NCBI GenBank assembly: GCA_009391195.1
Contig: VEXB01000005.1
Span: forward strand, 1 to 64,000
DNA from: SAR202 cluster bacterium AC-647-P02_OGT_505m
GTDB lineage: Bacteria > Chloroflexota > Dehalococcoidia > Lucifugimonadales > UBA826
DNA: 64,000 nucleotides
Direction: 5' to 3'
This document shows, in pieces, positions 49,924 through 60,619 of the stretch. The notes beneath the pieces were generated by a model. That model made no database searches and was not told where the DNA came from. It saw nothing but the letters and a program-made list of their open reading frames with translations. Both the position numbers and the translations under genes were made by a program. The number at the start of each line of letters is the position of its first letter. The first letter of the stretch is position 1.

Positions 49924-50706
49924 TCATGTCAGAATCTCTGGACCTTCTTCAGTGATAGCTATAGTGTGTTCAAAATGAGCGCACAACTTCCCATCCGACG
50001 TCACCACTGTCCAACCATCTTTGAGAACCTTTGTCTCTTTTCTTCCTACGTTTAACATAGGTTCTATCGCTAGCGCCATGCCAGATTTCAGAAGTGGCCC
50101 CCGTCCAGGACTACCGTAATTAGGCACCTGGGGTTCCTCATGAAGAGATCTCCCGATACCATGACCTACATATTCCCGCACAACACTAAAACTACAATCT
50201 TCAGCGTATTCCTGAACCGCATGAGATATATCTGTCAGCCTTCCCCCCACAACCGCTTTTTTTATACCTTCATAAAGTGATTGACTTGTCACATCTATAA
50301 GCCTCTGAGCCTCTTCACTTATCTCACCTACACCAACCGTGAATGCACTGTCTCCGTGGAACCCCTCAACAATTGCTCCGAAATCCACACTGACTATATC
50401 CCCTTCCTCAATTTTCCTGTTCCCAGGAATCCCATGAACAAGTTCCTCATTGAAGGAAAAACATATAGTCGCAGGGAAGGGCATACTAGGCGTGGGCTTG
50501 TACCCCTTAAAGGAGGGAATAGCTCCATTGCTCCGTATTACCTCTTCCGCCAAAGCGTCCATTTCAGCGCTTGTAGCACCGGGCTTAATCGCTTCCTTAA
50601 CGGCAGCTTTAGCCTCAGCAACAACCCTGCCAGCCTCTCTCATGAGATCCAACTCACGCGGCGACTTTATGGTAATTCCGTTAGCACTTCCCATAACATC
50701 ATTCAT
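49924..50706 (-). CDS. map: Methionine aminopeptidase, type I
   Basis: [70 protein letters not shown]. Confidence 0.97.
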   Translation of the reverse strand: MNDVMGSANGITIKSPRELDLMREAGRVVAEAKAAVKEAIKPGATSAEMDALAEEVIRSNGAIPSFKGYKPTPSMPFPATICFSFNEELVHGIPGNRKIEEGDIVSVDFGAIVEGFHGDSAFTVGVGEISEEAQRLIDVTSQSLYEGIKKAVVGGRLTDISHAVQEYAEDCSFSVVREYVGHGIGRSLHEEPQVPNYGSPGRGPLLKSGMALAIEPMLNVGRKETKVLKDGWTVVTSDGKLCAHFEHTIAITEEGPEILT

Positions 50707-50777
50707 AAACTACTCGCAAAAAGAAGCGCTATACTCATAAACAGAACATACATTATACAATGAATGCCACCTTCCTA

Positions 50778-51416
50778 TCATCTCACTACTTCTTCTAAAG
50801 ATTCTCTAACCTTATTGATTGCCAAAGAGGCGTCGATGCGACGCAAATTACCCACCTTTTCAAAATAATCGACAACAGGTTCTGTTTCCCTTGTGTAAAC
50901 ATGAAGGCGGTTTCTCACCACATCAGGCCTATCATCTTCCCTCTGGTACAAAACATCTCCACAGTTATCACAACAATTTTCTTCTTTAGGGGGAGAAAAC
51001 ATCTTGTGAAATGGTGTCTGACAGGAACTACATATTAGCCTTCCCGATAGCCGCCGAACCAGATCCTCCTCTGGAACATCAAAAAAAACGACTCTATCTA
51101 CGCCTCCACTCTCCAATAGTTTCTCGTCTAGGGCTTTGGCCTGCTTCAATGTACGGGGGAATCCATCAATTACAAACCCTGCGGAGTGCTTAGGCTCTTC
51201 TATCCAATTCATAACCATGTCAATGGTTACATCATCAGGAACATATTCACCCTTTTCCATAAAAGACTTTGCCAATAAACCAAGTTCCGTATTTTTAGAA
51301 AGGTTATCTCGGAACAAATCTCCTGATGAAACGCTATCGACTCCCACAATGCCCGCGATATGGGAGGCTTGAGTACCTTTACCAGAACCCGGAGGACCCA
51401 TAAGTATGATTTTCAA
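50778..51416 (-). CDS. adk: Adenylate kinase
   Basis: MGPPGSGKGTQA, VIDGFPRTLKQA, zinc-type LID CSSCQTPF..CCDNCGD, DDRPDVVRNRL. Confidence 0.97.
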   Translation of the reverse strand: MKIILMGPPGSGKGTQASHIAGIVGVDSVSSGDLFRDNLSKNTELGLLAKSFMEKGEYVPDDVTIDMVMNWIEEPKHSAGFVIDGFPRTLKQAKALDEKLLESGGVDRVVFFDVPEEDLVRRLSGRLICSSCQTPFHKMFSPPKEENCCDNCGDVLYQREDDRPDVVRNRLHVYTRETEPVVDYFEKVGNLRRIDASLAINKVRESLEEVVR

Positions 51417-51453
51417 ACGTCTTCATCTCCTCGCCATAGGAAGTAGTCCATCT

Positions 51454-52794
51454 CTAATCAATGAATCCTTCATAATTTCTCATGAGCAATTGAGATTCCA
51501 ACTGCCTCATAGTATCGAGAGCAACACCTACCATAATAAGAAGGCTAGTACTACTAAGCGTTAAGGCTCGAATACCAGTCAACTCTGTGACGAAATAAGG
51601 AATTATCGCTATACCACCCAAAAATAGCGCTCCACCCCATGTGATTCTGATAATCACCCTGTTTAAATAATCTTGGGTCGGCTGACCGGGTCTAATACCA
51701 GGAATAAATCCCCCATTTTTCTGAAGATTATCAGCTAAATTTTGCTGCTGGAATATGACAATGGTGTAGAAAAATGTAAACATCACAACCAAAATGAACA
51801 CTGCGATCCAATAGGGTAGATTTGATGGATCCAAGGTGTTCGTAAAAAAAGTTGCAACAGTATTAACAAATCCTCCATCGAGAGGATTACGGAAATAACT
51901 AGCAATAGTACCAGGCAATATTATGATAGAAAAAGCAAAAATTAATGGAATCATACCCGCAGTATTCACTCTTATTGGGAGAAAGCTAGACCCACTTTGC
52001 CTCTCCATCCTTCCGCCCCTGAACACACTGCGCCCGTACTGCACCGGTATACGTCTTTGAGCTTCATTAAAGAACACTATTATGAATATGATAGCGAAGC
52101 CAATAATACCTAATAACATAAGTCCAGAAACATCTTGGCTTTGCAAAAAACTTCTACCAATCATCTGTGGAAAACTCGCGACTATGCCTCCAAATATGAT
52201 GAGTGAAATGCCGTTACCTAAACCTCGCTCAGTAATAAGTTCTCCCAACCATACAAGAAACATAGTGCCCGCGACTAAAGACCCCATCATGGCGAAAGTG
52301 TGAAGATTTAGTCCAAATTCCACATTAGGCAAAACTCCAGAGGACATAAGCAAAGTCAGCTGACCCCAACCTTGAAGGAAAGCTATTGGTACGGTCAGAT
52401 AATGAGTATATTGATTGATCTTTTGTCTACCGTAATCACCTTCCTGAGATAACTCTTTAAGAGATGGAATTACCGGCGTTAAAATCTGCATCACTATTGA
52501 GGAAGTTATATATGGATAGACCCCTAGAGCTGCAACGCTGAGATTTGCTAGCGCTCCTCCACTAAAAAGGTCCAGGAACCCAAGGAGAGCCTGCTGTTGA
52601 AATGCTTGCGAAAGGGCTTGGGTATCTACCCCCGGCACAGGAACATGTGCGACGAATCGGAAAATCAACAGCATCGCGAATGTGAAAAGTATTTTGTCAC
52701 GAAGATCAGGAACGCGCATGGCGTCGATCATCGACTGGATTAACTGCGGTCGCGAAACCGGCTCACCTCGTGCCGGCGAGTTCTGTCGCACCAT
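51454..52794 (-). CDS. secY: Preprotein translocase subunit SecY
   Basis: Ten-TM SecY signatures GVYPYITSSIVMQILTPVIPSL, ERGLGNGISLIIFGGIV, RIPVQYGR, KNGGFIPGIRPG. Confidence 0.97.
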   Translation of the reverse strand: MVRQNSPARGEPVSRPQLIQSMIDAMRVPDLRDKILFTFAMLLIFRFVAHVPVPGVDTQALSQAFQQQALLGFLDLFSGGALANLSVAALGVYPYITSSIVMQILTPVIPSLKELSQEGDYGRQKINQYTHYLTVPIAFLQGWGQLTLLMSSGVLPNVEFGLNLHTFAMMGSLVAGTMFLVWLGELITERGLGNGISLIIFGGIVASFPQMIGRSFLQSQDVSGLMLLGIIGFAIIFIIVFFNEAQRRIPVQYGRSVFRGGRMERQSGSSFLPIRVNTAGMIPLIFAFSIIILPGTIASYFRNPLDGGFVNTVATFFTNTLDPSNLPYWIAVFILVVMFTFFYTIVIFQQQNLADNLQKNGGFIPGIRPGQPTQDYLNRVIIRITWGGALFLGGIAIIPYFVTELTGIRALTLSSTSLLIMVGVALDTMRQLESQLLMRNYEGFID

Positions 52795-53244
52795 CTAGCT
52801 AATAACCTGAACAGTACCGCCGCCAGCCTCAATCTTAGACCTAGCAGAAGCAGAACATTTGTGAGTCTTTACAGTAAATTGAGCTGCCACCTCCCCCCTG
52901 CCTAACACCTTGAGAGGCTTATTTGCGTTTTTGAGAGCACCCACCTCAACGAGGGTCTCAAGACTTACTTCTCCCCCATTTGGGAAAAGTTCATTCAGTG
53001 AGTCAATGTTGACAATGCTGTAATGCACTTTGAAGATATTGTTGAAGCCTCTCATGGATGGAAGTCTCTTTATAAGCGAAATCTGACCTCCTTCGAACCC
53101 TAAACGAACGCCACCACCTGAACGAGAGTTTTGTCCTTTCATCCCTCTTCCAGAAAAACTTCCCGAGCCACTCGAGTCCCCTCTGCCTATTCGTTTCCTC
53201 TTTTTAGAGTTGTTTGGATTAAATGTATGTTGATTAAGAGCCAT
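52795..53244 (-). CDS. rplO: 50S ribosomal protein L15
   Basis: KKRKRIGRGDSSGSGSFSGRGMKGQNSRSGGGVRLGFEGGQ; spc operon position. Confidence 0.96.
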   Translation of the reverse strand: MALNQHTFNPNNSKKRKRIGRGDSSGSGSFSGRGMKGQNSRSGGGVRLGFEGGQISLIKRLPSMRGFNNIFKVHYSIVNIDSLNELFPNGGEVSLETLVEVGALKNANKPLKVLGRGEVAAQFTVKTHKCSASARSKIEAGGGTVQVIS

Positions 53245-53286
53245 GCTAAAAATATTTCCTTGACCAAAATTTATGGCTATTGCGGA

Positions 53287-53469
53287 TCAGTCCAGTTCTC
53301 TCACTTCTACGAGGTGTGAGACTTTATTGACCATCCCAACAATAGAAGGGGTAGCATCATGTTCCACAGTATGATTAAGGCGTCTCAACCCGAGACTTTC
53401 GATGATTCTTTTTTGTCTCTGTGAGTACCCAATAGTACTTTTTTTCCAAGTAACCGATATTCTTGCCAT
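53287..53469 (-). CDS. rpmD: 50S ribosomal protein L30
   Basis: ISVTWKKSTIGYSQRQKRIIESLGLRRLNHTVEHDATPSIVGMVNKVSHLVEV. Confidence 0.95.
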   Translation of the reverse strand: MARISVTWKKSTIGYSQRQKRIIESLGLRRLNHTVEHDATPSIVGMVNKVSHLVEVRELD

Positions 53470-53486
53470 ACAATACTTCCCAGTAC

Positions 53487-54038
53487 CTATATTTCCAGAG
53501 AACCTTGAGATTCACTCAGTTCTGTACGCTGAGCGAATTCACGCCTCCGTTGAAGTTCTATTTCAGGATCCTTCATGGATTGAAGTCCTTCCATTGTCGC
53601 CTTGACCACGTTTGTCGGGTTTGTACTCCTCCGAACCTTTGTGACAATATCTTTTATCCCTGCAAGCTCTATCACAGCTCGAACAGAGTCTCCAGCAATT
53701 ACCCCAGTGCCGGGCGGTGCTGGTTTTAGCATTACGACACTTCCTCCATATTTAACTGTCACCTCATGCGGAACAGTATCCCCCTTGGTAGGAACTTCAA
53801 TCATGTTCTTTTGCGCAACAGTTGACCCTTTACGAATGGCATCAGGAACAGCATCGGCCTTGCCCATACCTATCCCAACCCTCCCATCTCCATCCCCCAC
53901 AACAACCATTGCACTAAAACTGAGATGTCTTCCGCCCTTCACAACCTTAGAAACTCTGTTGATACGAACCGTGCGCTCCGTCAGTCCAGAGTCGTCGTCC
54001 TCACCTCTGTTCCTTCTTCTTCCTTGCTGTTCAACCAT
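53487..54038 (-). CDS. rpsE: 30S ribosomal protein S5
   Basis: [58 protein letters not shown]. Confidence 0.97.
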   Translation of the reverse strand: MVEQQGRRRNRGEDDDSGLTERTVRINRVSKVVKGGRHLSFSAMVVVGDGDGRVGIGMGKADAVPDAIRKGSTVAQKNMIEVPTKGDTVPHEVTVKYGGSVVMLKPAPPGTGVIAGDSVRAVIELAGIKDIVTKVRRSTNPTNVVKATMEGLQSMKDPEIELQRRREFAQRTELSESQGSLEI

Positions 54039-54096
54039 ATTGTAATTATCACCTAAACCACTGAGATTTTACGTACGTCCCGCCACGAAAAATTGA

Positions 54097-54462
54097 TTAG
54101 AATTCCAAGCCCGCTTCTCTTGCAGCATCAGCAACTGCCTTCACCCTTCCATGAAATTTATAACCCCCTCGATCGAACACCACTGTCTGAACACCCTTCT
54201 GTTTGGTCCTTGTGGCTGCCAGTTCTCCAACCACTGATGAAACATTTTTCTTACCAGTTCCTTGTACTCTACTTCTAATTTCCTCTTCCAAACTTGATGC
54301 GGAAGCTATTGTATTTCCCAATTCATCATCAATAACTTGGACATATATATTGTTAAGGCTCCTATAAACGGAAAACCGTGGCCTTCCAGAAGTCCCACTA
54401 ATTTTTTGCCGAACCCTCTGATGCCTTATAACGCGTTTCGATTTACCACGGCTAGCTGCCAT
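54097..54462 (-). CDS. rplR: 50S ribosomal protein L18
   Basis: [58 protein letters not shown]. Confidence 0.97.
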   Translation of the reverse strand: MAASRGKSKRVIRHQRVRQKISGTSGRPRFSVYRSLNNIYVQVIDDELGNTIASASSLEEEIRSRVQGTGKKNVSSVVGELAATRTKQKGVQTVVFDRGGYKFHGRVKAVADAAREAGLEF

Positions 54463-54465
54463 TTG

Positions 54466-55008
54466 CTAAGCCCTCCTAGCGCTTTTACCAGGTTTGATAC
54501 GTACATATTCACCAGCGTACCGAATTCCTTTGCCTGTATAAACGTTGGGTGGTCTGACTTTCCTTATCTCAGCGGCTAGTTGTCCCACCGCCTGTTTATC
54601 TATTCCAGACACCTTAATCTTATTGTTATCTTCTACCTCTAGAGTCACTCCTTCTGGAGGCTGCATTACAACCGAATGGCTGAGCATAACACTAAGGGTT
54701 ATTCCTTTACCTGTCTGCTGTACTCTGTAGCCTACGCCGACGAGTTCAAGGTTTTTCTCAAAACCTTCACTCACACCTGTGACCATATTCGCCAAAAGAC
54801 TTCGAGTTAACCCATGAAATGCCTTATGCTCAGATTCATCACTTGGTCGAGAAACCTTGATAATCCCACCAGATTCTTCAATAGCTATATCGCTATTAAA
54901 TGAATCTGACAGCTGACCTCTGGGCCCTTTGACAGTTACCCCAGAACTCTCAATCTGAATATCTACACCTTTTGGAAGTTCTATTGGTTGATTCCCTATT
55001 CTGGACAT
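54466..55008 (-). CDS. rplF: 50S ribosomal protein L6
   Basis: MSRIGNQPIELPKGV, VTVKGPRGQLS, RPPNVYTGKGIRYAGEYVRIKPGKS. Confidence 0.97.
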   Translation of the reverse strand: MSRIGNQPIELPKGVDIQIESSGVTVKGPRGQLSDSFNSDIAIEESGGIIKVSRPSDESEHKAFHGLTRSLLANMVTGVSEGFEKNLELVGVGYRVQQTGKGITLSVMLSHSVVMQPPEGVTLEVEDNNKIKVSGIDKQAVGQLAAEIRKVRPPNVYTGKGIRYAGEYVRIKPGKSARRA

Positions 55009-55055
55009 TTACTCGCCTCAAATATTTCTAGCTGACTTAAAACTTTGGTCGATAC

Positions 55056-55457
55056 CTACCAAACATAAAACAGAACTTCCCCACCTACGCCCGAAGCACG
55101 AGCCTGAGATCCTGACATAACACCTTGGTTAGTGGACATGACAGCTATCCCACTTCCTCCATAAACATGAGGAATATCATCCTTACCTACGTAAACTCTG
55201 AGTCCCGGTTTACTAACTCGTTTTAAACCAGTAATGGCCGAATCATTTTTTTGCCAATAATGCAACTTAATATCAACCGTAGATCTTTCTTCATCTTCGT
55301 CATGGACATCAAAGCCTGTTATGAAACCTTCTTCCCTTAAAATGCGAGCAATCTCAAGCTTCACTGTTGATGAAGGAACACTAACAATTTGGTGTCCTAC
55401 CATGATCGCGTTACGTATTCTTGTAAGCATATCTGCTATAGGGTCGGATACTGCCAT
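55056..55457 (-). CDS. rpsH: 30S ribosomal protein S8
   Basis: DPIADMLTRIRNAIMVGHQIVSVPSS, GGSGIAVMSTNQGVMSGSQARASGVGGEVLFYVW. Confidence 0.97.
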   Translation of the reverse strand: MAVSDPIADMLTRIRNAIMVGHQIVSVPSSTVKLEIARILREEGFITGFDVHDEDEERSTVDIKLHYWQKNDSAITGLKRVSKPGLRVYVGKDDIPHVYGGSGIAVMSTNQGVMSGSQARASGVGGEVLFYVW

Positions 55458-55492
55458 TTTCGAATTCCTTTTAACGTAGTTACTGGTTAAAA

Positions 55493-55678
55493 TTACCAGC
55501 TAGCCTTTTTTACACCGGGAAGTTGTCCTAGATGGGCCAGTTGCCTAAAACAAATCCTACACACACCTACATACCTAATATATCCTCGTGGCCTGCCACA
55601 ACGATTACATCTATTACGCGTCCTGACGGGAAACTTAGGACCCCTTTTCCAACTCTCTATCTTTGATTTTTTGGGCAA
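55493..55678 (-). CDS. rpsZ: 30S ribosomal protein S14, zinc-binding type
   Basis: [43 protein letters not shown]. Confidence 0.97.
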   Translation of the reverse strand: MPKKSKIESWKRGPKFPVRTRNRCNRCGRPRGYIRYVGVCRICFRQLAHLGQLPGVKKASW

Positions 55679-55693
55679 TTTTTCACCTATACT

Positions 55694-56275
55694 TCAATCT
55701 TCTAGTTTGACGAACGGCATGCCCATAAGCTCCAAGAATCGCATACCTTCTTGGTCATTCTTAGCTGTCGTTACAAGAACAATCTGCAATCCTCTAATGC
55801 GGTCTATGCTGTTGTAGTCAATTTCAGGGAATATTGTGTGCTCTCTTATACCTAGTGAGCAATTTCCTCTACCATCAAAGCAATTCCTGGGAATACCTTG
55901 AAAGTCTCTAATACGAGGTAAAGCAGCATTTAACAGCCTATCGGCGAATTCATACATCCTTCTTCCCCGCAGGGTAACTTTCGCCCCGATCGGCATACCT
56001 TCCCGGATCTTGAAGCCTGCAATTGATTTCTTTGCTCTGGTAGTTATCGGTCTCTGACCTGTGATAAGAGTTAGATCTTCCGTGGCACTATCGATCGCTC
56101 TATTATTCTGAAGAGCTTCGCCTAAACCCATATTGAGAACTATTTTGTCCAATTTGGGGATCTCCATGACACTGGTATACCCGAACTCTTTAACTAGCTC
56201 GGGGCCCACCTCCTCACGGAGCATTTCCAACATACGGGGTGCACTATACGTAGGATGTTTTTCTTCTGTCGTCAT
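55694..56275 (-). CDS. rplE: 50S ribosomal protein L5
   Basis: [61 protein letters not shown]. Confidence 0.97.
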   Translation of the reverse strand: MTTEEKHPTYSAPRMLEMLREEVGPELVKEFGYTSVMEIPKLDKIVLNMGLGEALQNNRAIDSATEDLTLITGQRPITTRAKKSIAGFKIREGMPIGAKVTLRGRRMYEFADRLLNAALPRIRDFQGIPRNCFDGRGNCSLGIREHTIFPEIDYNSIDRIRGLQIVLVTTAKNDQEGMRFLELMGMPFVKLED

Positions 56276-56580
56276 TCAATCACTTCCTGACATTTCTTAC
56301 ACACTCTCGCCCGACTTCCATCACCCAATGTCTCCACCCGTACCCTGGTTGCAGCCTGACAATGAGTGCATATAAGCCTGACATTTTCAATCGGCATCGA
56401 CATTTCTTTTTCTATGATCTCCGCCGCTCGCATGCCTTGCGCTTTCATGTGCCGCTTGACCATCCCCACCCCTTCGACAACAACTTTTCTTTTCGAATTA
56501 ATAGTCTGTTGAACCGTACCTTGCTTTCCTCTATCTTTGCCTTTAGTGATCAAAACCAAGTCGTTCTTTTTTATCCTCAT
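56272..56580 (-). CDS. rplX: 50S ribosomal protein L24
   Basis: [34 protein letters not shown]-terminal CxxC pairs. Confidence 0.97.
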   Translation of the reverse strand: MRIKKNDLVLITKGKDRGKQGTVQQTINSKRKVVVEGVGMVKRHMKAQGMRAAEIIEKEMSMPIENVRLICTHCQAATRVRVETLGDGSRARVCKKCQEVIE

Positions 56581-56948
56581 TAGAGAACCTCTGGAGCCAA
56601 AGATACAATCCGCATAAAGTCTTTATCCCTTAGCTCTCTTGCTACTGGACCAAAAACTCTCGTTCCCCTTGGCATGCGATCATCGTTTACAATAACCGCC
56701 GCATTTTCATCAAATTTAATATGTGATCCGTCCTTCCGTCTGTGCCCCTTTGCAGTCCTAACGACAACAGCCTTCACAACTTCACCTTTTTTCACTGTTC
56801 CTGATGGTGATGCCTCCTTAACGGATGCAACTATAATGTCCCCAAGCCACGCATATTTCCTACCTGAACCCCCTGGAACACCTATACAACTGATAACCCG
56901 AGCACCGGAGTTGTCTGCTACCTTAAGCCTTGTGTATTGTTGAATCAT
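56580..56948 (-). CDS. rplN: 50S ribosomal protein L14
   Basis: [49 protein letters not shown]. Confidence 0.98.
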   Translation of the reverse strand: MIQQYTRLKVADNSGARVISCIGVPGGSGRKYAWLGDIIVASVKEASPSGTVKKGEVVKAVVVRTAKGHRRKDGSHIKFDENAAVIVNDDRMPRGTRVFGPVARELRDKDFMRIVSLAPEVL

Positions 56949-56997
56949 AACTCTTACGATTTCTCTCTAATTAACGGAATAATAAATTTCCGTTATG

Positions 56998-57345
56998 CTA
57001 GTCATTAACCTCAGAGGCATCAGCTTCAGCCCGTTCATGGCCAGATGAATCAAAATCATCTACATTTATGTCAGACGGTTGCAATTCAGCTACATCACCT
57101 TTCTGCAAAATTTCTTCTACTTTCCACCTCTTGGTTTTCGATGTAGGCCTCGTTTCAATGATGCGAACTGTGTCACCAAGTCGACATTCATTACTACCGT
57201 CGTGGACTTTGAAACGACTCCACTTCCTCACGTTCTTTTTATAAACGCGGTGAGGTTGCAGCCATTCCACTGTTACCACAACAGTTTTGTCCATTTTATC
57301 GCTGATAACTTTACCTATTTTAATTTTTCTTCTTTCGTAACTCAT
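56998..57345 (-). CDS. rpsQ: 30S ribosomal protein S17 with acidic C-terminal extension
   Basis: GKVISDKMDKTVVVTVEWLQPHRVYKKNVRKWSRFKVHD, GDTVRIIETRPTSKTKRWKV. Confidence 0.96.
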   Translation of the reverse strand: MSYERRKIKIGKVISDKMDKTVVVTVEWLQPHRVYKKNVRKWSRFKVHDGSNECRLGDTVRIIETRPTSKTKRWKVEEILQKGDVAELQPSDINVDDFDSSGHERAEADASEVND

Positions 57346-57548
57346 TAGGAACTCTCTACAATTTCTCTTTCACGAATCACCGTCATTATTCTGGCAATCC
57401 TCTTTCTGGCCATTCTAATCTCATTCACATTCGTCAACTGCATCGTTGCAACCCGAAATCTAAGATTCATCATGCCCTTCTGGGTCGATTCCAATTCTTC
57501 AGCCAAATCTTCATCGTTTAGGGCTCTTATGTCGTCTATTTCTGCCAT
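57345..57548 (-). CDS. rpmC: 50S ribosomal protein L29
   Basis: DDIRALNDEDLAEELESTQKGMMNLRFRVATMQLTNVNEIRMARKRIARIMTVIRER. Confidence 0.96.
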   Translation of the reverse strand: MAEIDDIRALNDEDLAEELESTQKGMMNLRFRVATMQLTNVNEIRMARKRIARIMTVIREREIVESS

Positions 57549-57564
57549 CTTAAATATGCCTTAA

Positions 57565-57993
57565 TTAACTAGCAGCGGACCCAATGCCAGGCCTCGAGAC
57601 TATCCGTGTGCCCATAGGCATCTTGGAAGCCGCAAGAGTCAGTGCATGTTTCGCTATATCCTCTGGTATTCCTGCCATCTCAAAAAGAACCCGTCCAGGT
57701 TTTATTACTGCAACCCAATGGTCAGGCGCACCTTTCCCTTTACCCATCCTAGTTTCAGCTGCACGAGCCGTCACACTCTTATCAGGAAACACCCGTATCC
57801 ACATACGCCCACCTCTCCTAGCATACCGGGTCATAGCACGCCTAGCCGCCTCAATCTGTCTGGAAGTAATCCAAGCATTCTCCGTTGCTTTCAAGCCGTA
57901 TTCACCGAAATTAAGACTACTACCAGCATTGGCGATACCCTTTCTTCTTCCCCTATGATGGTTTCTGTATTTAACTCTTTTTGGCTGCAGCAT
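57565..57993 (-). CDS. rplP: 50S ribosomal protein L16
   Basis: [48 protein letters not shown]. Confidence 0.98.
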   Translation of the reverse strand: MLQPKRVKYRNHHRGRRKGIANAGSSLNFGEYGLKATENAWITSRQIEAARRAMTRYARRGGRMWIRVFPDKSVTARAAETRMGKGKGAPDHWVAVIKPGRVLFEMAGIPEDIAKHALTLAASKMPMGTRIVSRPGIGSAAS

Positions 57994-58063
57994 ATTGCCG
58001 TTCCTATACCTACTTAATTATCCTATTTGTTTTGCCGTAACGTACATGAATTTCTGATCCAAC

Positions 58064-58816
58064 TTATCCCTGGTCAGACTCTTCATCTGCAGTTACCAAA
58101 ACTTCTATAGCCGGAACATCCTCATCTTCAGCTGATCCCGCAATCGGTAGCTCAGGCCTATCCACAGATTCTCCTATTATTGTAGGGTTCATAATCTCAC
58201 CCCTACATATCCAAACTTTCACTCCAATAACACCAAACTCAGTAGCAGCTTCTGCTAACCCATAGTCAATGTCAGCTCTCAGTGTATGGAGAGGAACTCT
58301 CCCTTCGTGGGCCTTCTCCTGCCTCGCGATATCAGCGCCGGCCAATCTGCCAGAGGCTATAATTTTGATGCCTTCCGCTCCAGCCTGCATGGTTCTAGTG
58401 AGTGACTGCCTAATAGCCCGCCTAAACGCAATCCGCCTCTCAAGCTGGTCAGCAATATTCCTTGCTACCAAATAAGCATCTAATTCAGGTTGTCTAACCT
58501 CTTTAACATTCAGACGCGTTCTACGATTACCAGTCATTAAGTCAAGCTCTTTCCTAAGCTCGTCAACACGTGTACCACCCCTACCGATCACGATACCTGG
58601 TCTCGCGGTATGAATAGTGACGGCGACTTCATTGGAATCGCGCTGAATATCCACCTTGGTTATCCCGGCATCCTCATACATAGCATTTATCTTGCTTCGA
58701 ATGGATATGTCTTGGTTTACTAGACTGGCGTATTCAGACCCACGGGCAAACCAAGTGGCATTCCAATCCTTCGTTATTCCAACCCTGAATCCATTCGGAT
58801 GAATCTTCTGTCCCAA
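58064..58816 (-). CDS. rpsC: 30S ribosomal protein S3 with acidic C-terminal extension
   Basis: (M)GQKIHPNGFRVGITKDWNATWFA, KH domain VIGRGGTRVDELRKEL. TTG start at 58816 fits the canonical MGQKIHP N-terminus better than the track start 58840. Confidence 0.96.
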   Translation of the reverse strand: MGQKIHPNGFRVGITKDWNATWFARGSEYASLVNQDISIRSKINAMYEDAGITKVDIQRDSNEVAVTIHTARPGIVIGRGGTRVDELRKELDLMTGNRRTRLNVKEVRQPELDAYLVARNIADQLERRIAFRRAIRQSLTRTMQAGAEGIKIIASGRLAGADIARQEKAHEGRVPLHTLRADIDYGLAEAATEFGVIGVKVWICRGEIMNPTIIGESVDRPELPIAGSAEDEDVPAIEVLVTADEESDQG

Positions 58817-58817
58817 A

Positions 58818-59156
58818 CTACAGTCCCTCCTCGTCAACAACGACCGTTATATGACTACTTCTCCTGCTGATCCTCCCAACCCGGCCTCGTGCTCTAGCCC
58901 TAAAGCGTTTAAGTCTAGGAGCCTCGTTTGCATAAATCTCGGAAATTTTTAAGTCTTCTGTCCTAGCCATCAATTCGTTCTCTGCATTGGAAGCAGCAGA
59001 TTTAACTGTCTTCGCCACTCGAGCAGCAGCGGGAGAGGGCATGAACCTCAAAGTCGTGAGAGCTTCTTCCACTTTCATGCCTCTCACAAGATTAACTATC
59101 GGCTTAAGCTTTTTTACCGATATTCCTGTGTTACTGGATTTTGCCCTTATTCCCAC
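58818..59156 (-). CDS. rplV: 50S ribosomal protein L22
   Basis: NTGISVKKLKPIVNLVRGMKVEEALTTLRFMPSPAAARVAKTVKSAASNAENE, RFRARARGRVGRISRRSSHITVVV. Confidence 0.96.
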   Translation of the reverse strand: MGIRAKSSNTGISVKKLKPIVNLVRGMKVEEALTTLRFMPSPAAARVAKTVKSAASNAENELMARTEDLKISEIYANEAPRLKRFRARARGRVGRISRRSSHITVVVDEEGL

Positions 59157-59193
59157 TTTATTTACCTAATTTAATCCTATTAAACTCTAACTA

Positions 59194-59472
59194 TTAACCA
59201 GAAATCCGCTCAACCCTAGAAGAATGTCCTCGAAATGTCCTCGTAGGAGCAAACTCGCCTAGCTTATGCCCAACCATGTTTTCTGTAACAAAGACCGGCA
59301 CATGTCGACGGCCATCATGAACAGCCAGTGTTAATCCAAGCATATCCGGCATGATGACTGAGGCTCGAGACCAAGTTCTAATTACCTCACGGCTGTTAGA
59401 ACGGACTGCATTCTCCACTTTCTTCGCCAGCTTCGGATGTACATACGGACCCTTTTTTATTGACCTAGACAT
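59194..59472 (-). CDS. rpsS: 30S ribosomal protein S19
   Basis: [69 protein letters not shown]. Confidence 0.98.
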   Translation of the reverse strand: MSRSIKKGPYVHPKLAKKVENAVRSNSREVIRTWSRASVIMPDMLGLTLAVHDGRRHVPVFVTENMVGHKLGEFAPTRTFRGHSSRVERISG

Positions 59473-59492
59473 TTTTAAAAATTCTTAACCTC

Positions 59493-60326
59493 TTACTTTT
59501 GGTATCGCCTTCTAACAATAAATTTACTAGAAGGTTTCTTCTTTTTTCTGGTCCTATAACCCAACGCTGGCTTACCCCAAGGAGTCTTAGGTCCAGGCAT
59601 CCCGATGGGGGATCTACCTTCACCACCACCATGGGGATGGGCATTGGGAGCCATTGCAACGCCACGAACTGTGGGTCTCTTGCCTAGATGGCGCTTCCTA
59701 CCCGCTTTACCAAGTTTCACATTCTTGTTATCGACAGCACTGAGCTGACCGACAGTAGCCATGCAAGCGCTCAGAACGTTTCTCATTTCCCCTGAAGGTA
59801 ATCTCAAAAGGGTGTACTTGCCTTCTGTAGCTAGAACCTGGGCAGAACTGCCTGCGCTTCTAACTATCTGTCCTCCCCTCCCAACTTTAAGTTCCACATT
59901 GTGAACCACTGTACCTGACGGTATATTCGCCAAAGCAAGAGCGTTACCAGGAGTTATATCTGCACTTTCACCAGACATTACTTTATGTCCAACTCTTAAA
60001 TCGTTTGGGGCAAGAATGTATCTCCAATCGCCATTTTCATATTTGATCAGTGCAATCCTCGAGGACCTATTTGGGTCGTATTCAATAGTCTCAACCGTGC
60101 CCAGAATACCAAAATTATCCCTCTTAAAATCGATAACCCTGTAACGTTTTTTGTGACCTCCACCTCTATGCCTTACAGTAATTCGACCAGAGGAATTTCT
60201 CCCCCCCGTTTTTTTAACCGGCTTAACAAGGCTTTTTTTAGGTTTTCTCTGCGTTATATCATCGGTAGTCTGAAGAACAAGTCCTCTCTGACCCGGCGTT
60301 AACGGCTTTCTTACTTTAAGAGGCAT
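59493..60326 (-). CDS. rplB: 50S ribosomal protein L2
   Basis: [72 protein letters not shown]. Confidence 0.98.
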   Translation of the reverse strand: MPLKVRKPLTPGQRGLVLQTTDDITQRKPKKSLVKPVKKTGGRNSSGRITVRHRGGGHKKRYRVIDFKRDNFGILGTVETIEYDPNRSSRIALIKYENGDWRYILAPNDLRVGHKVMSGESADITPGNALALANIPSGTVVHNVELKVGRGGQIVRSAGSSAQVLATEGKYTLLRLPSGEMRNVLSACMATVGQLSAVDNKNVKLGKAGRKRHLGKRPTVRGVAMAPNAHPHGGGEGRSPIGMPGPKTPWGKPALGYRTRKKKKPSSKFIVRRRYQK

Positions 60327-60619
60327 TAAACACCCTCGAATAGTGTTATGGAGTCACCAGGTGAAACCGTAACGATGGCTTTTTTCCAGGACCTCAGTTG
60401 CGAATACCTTGGACCAAATCTTTTCTTTTTCCCTTTAACGTTCATAGTACGAACTTTTTCTACAGACACCCCAAAAGCTAATTGCACGGCATCTTTTATC
60501 TCGTGTTTGGTGGCGGACGGCGCGACTTCAAACACGTATCTATTTTCTTCCTGCAATAGAGTAGATTTTTCTGTAACGATTGGTTTACGAAGAATCGAAA
60601 ACTTGTGAAGCTTGCTCAT
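60326..60619 (-). CDS. rplW: 50S ribosomal protein L23
   Basis: [61 protein letters not shown]. Confidence 0.97.
   Translation of the reverse strand: MSKLHKFSILRKPIVTEKSTLLQEENRYVFEVAPSATKHEIKDAVQLAFGVSVEKVRTMNVKGKKKRFGPRYSQLRSWKKAIVTVSPGDSITLFEGV

Noticed and set aside
53602-54045. 147-aa plus-strand ORF opposite rpsE
   Set aside because: Shadow of a ribosomal protein gene; no supporting motifs.
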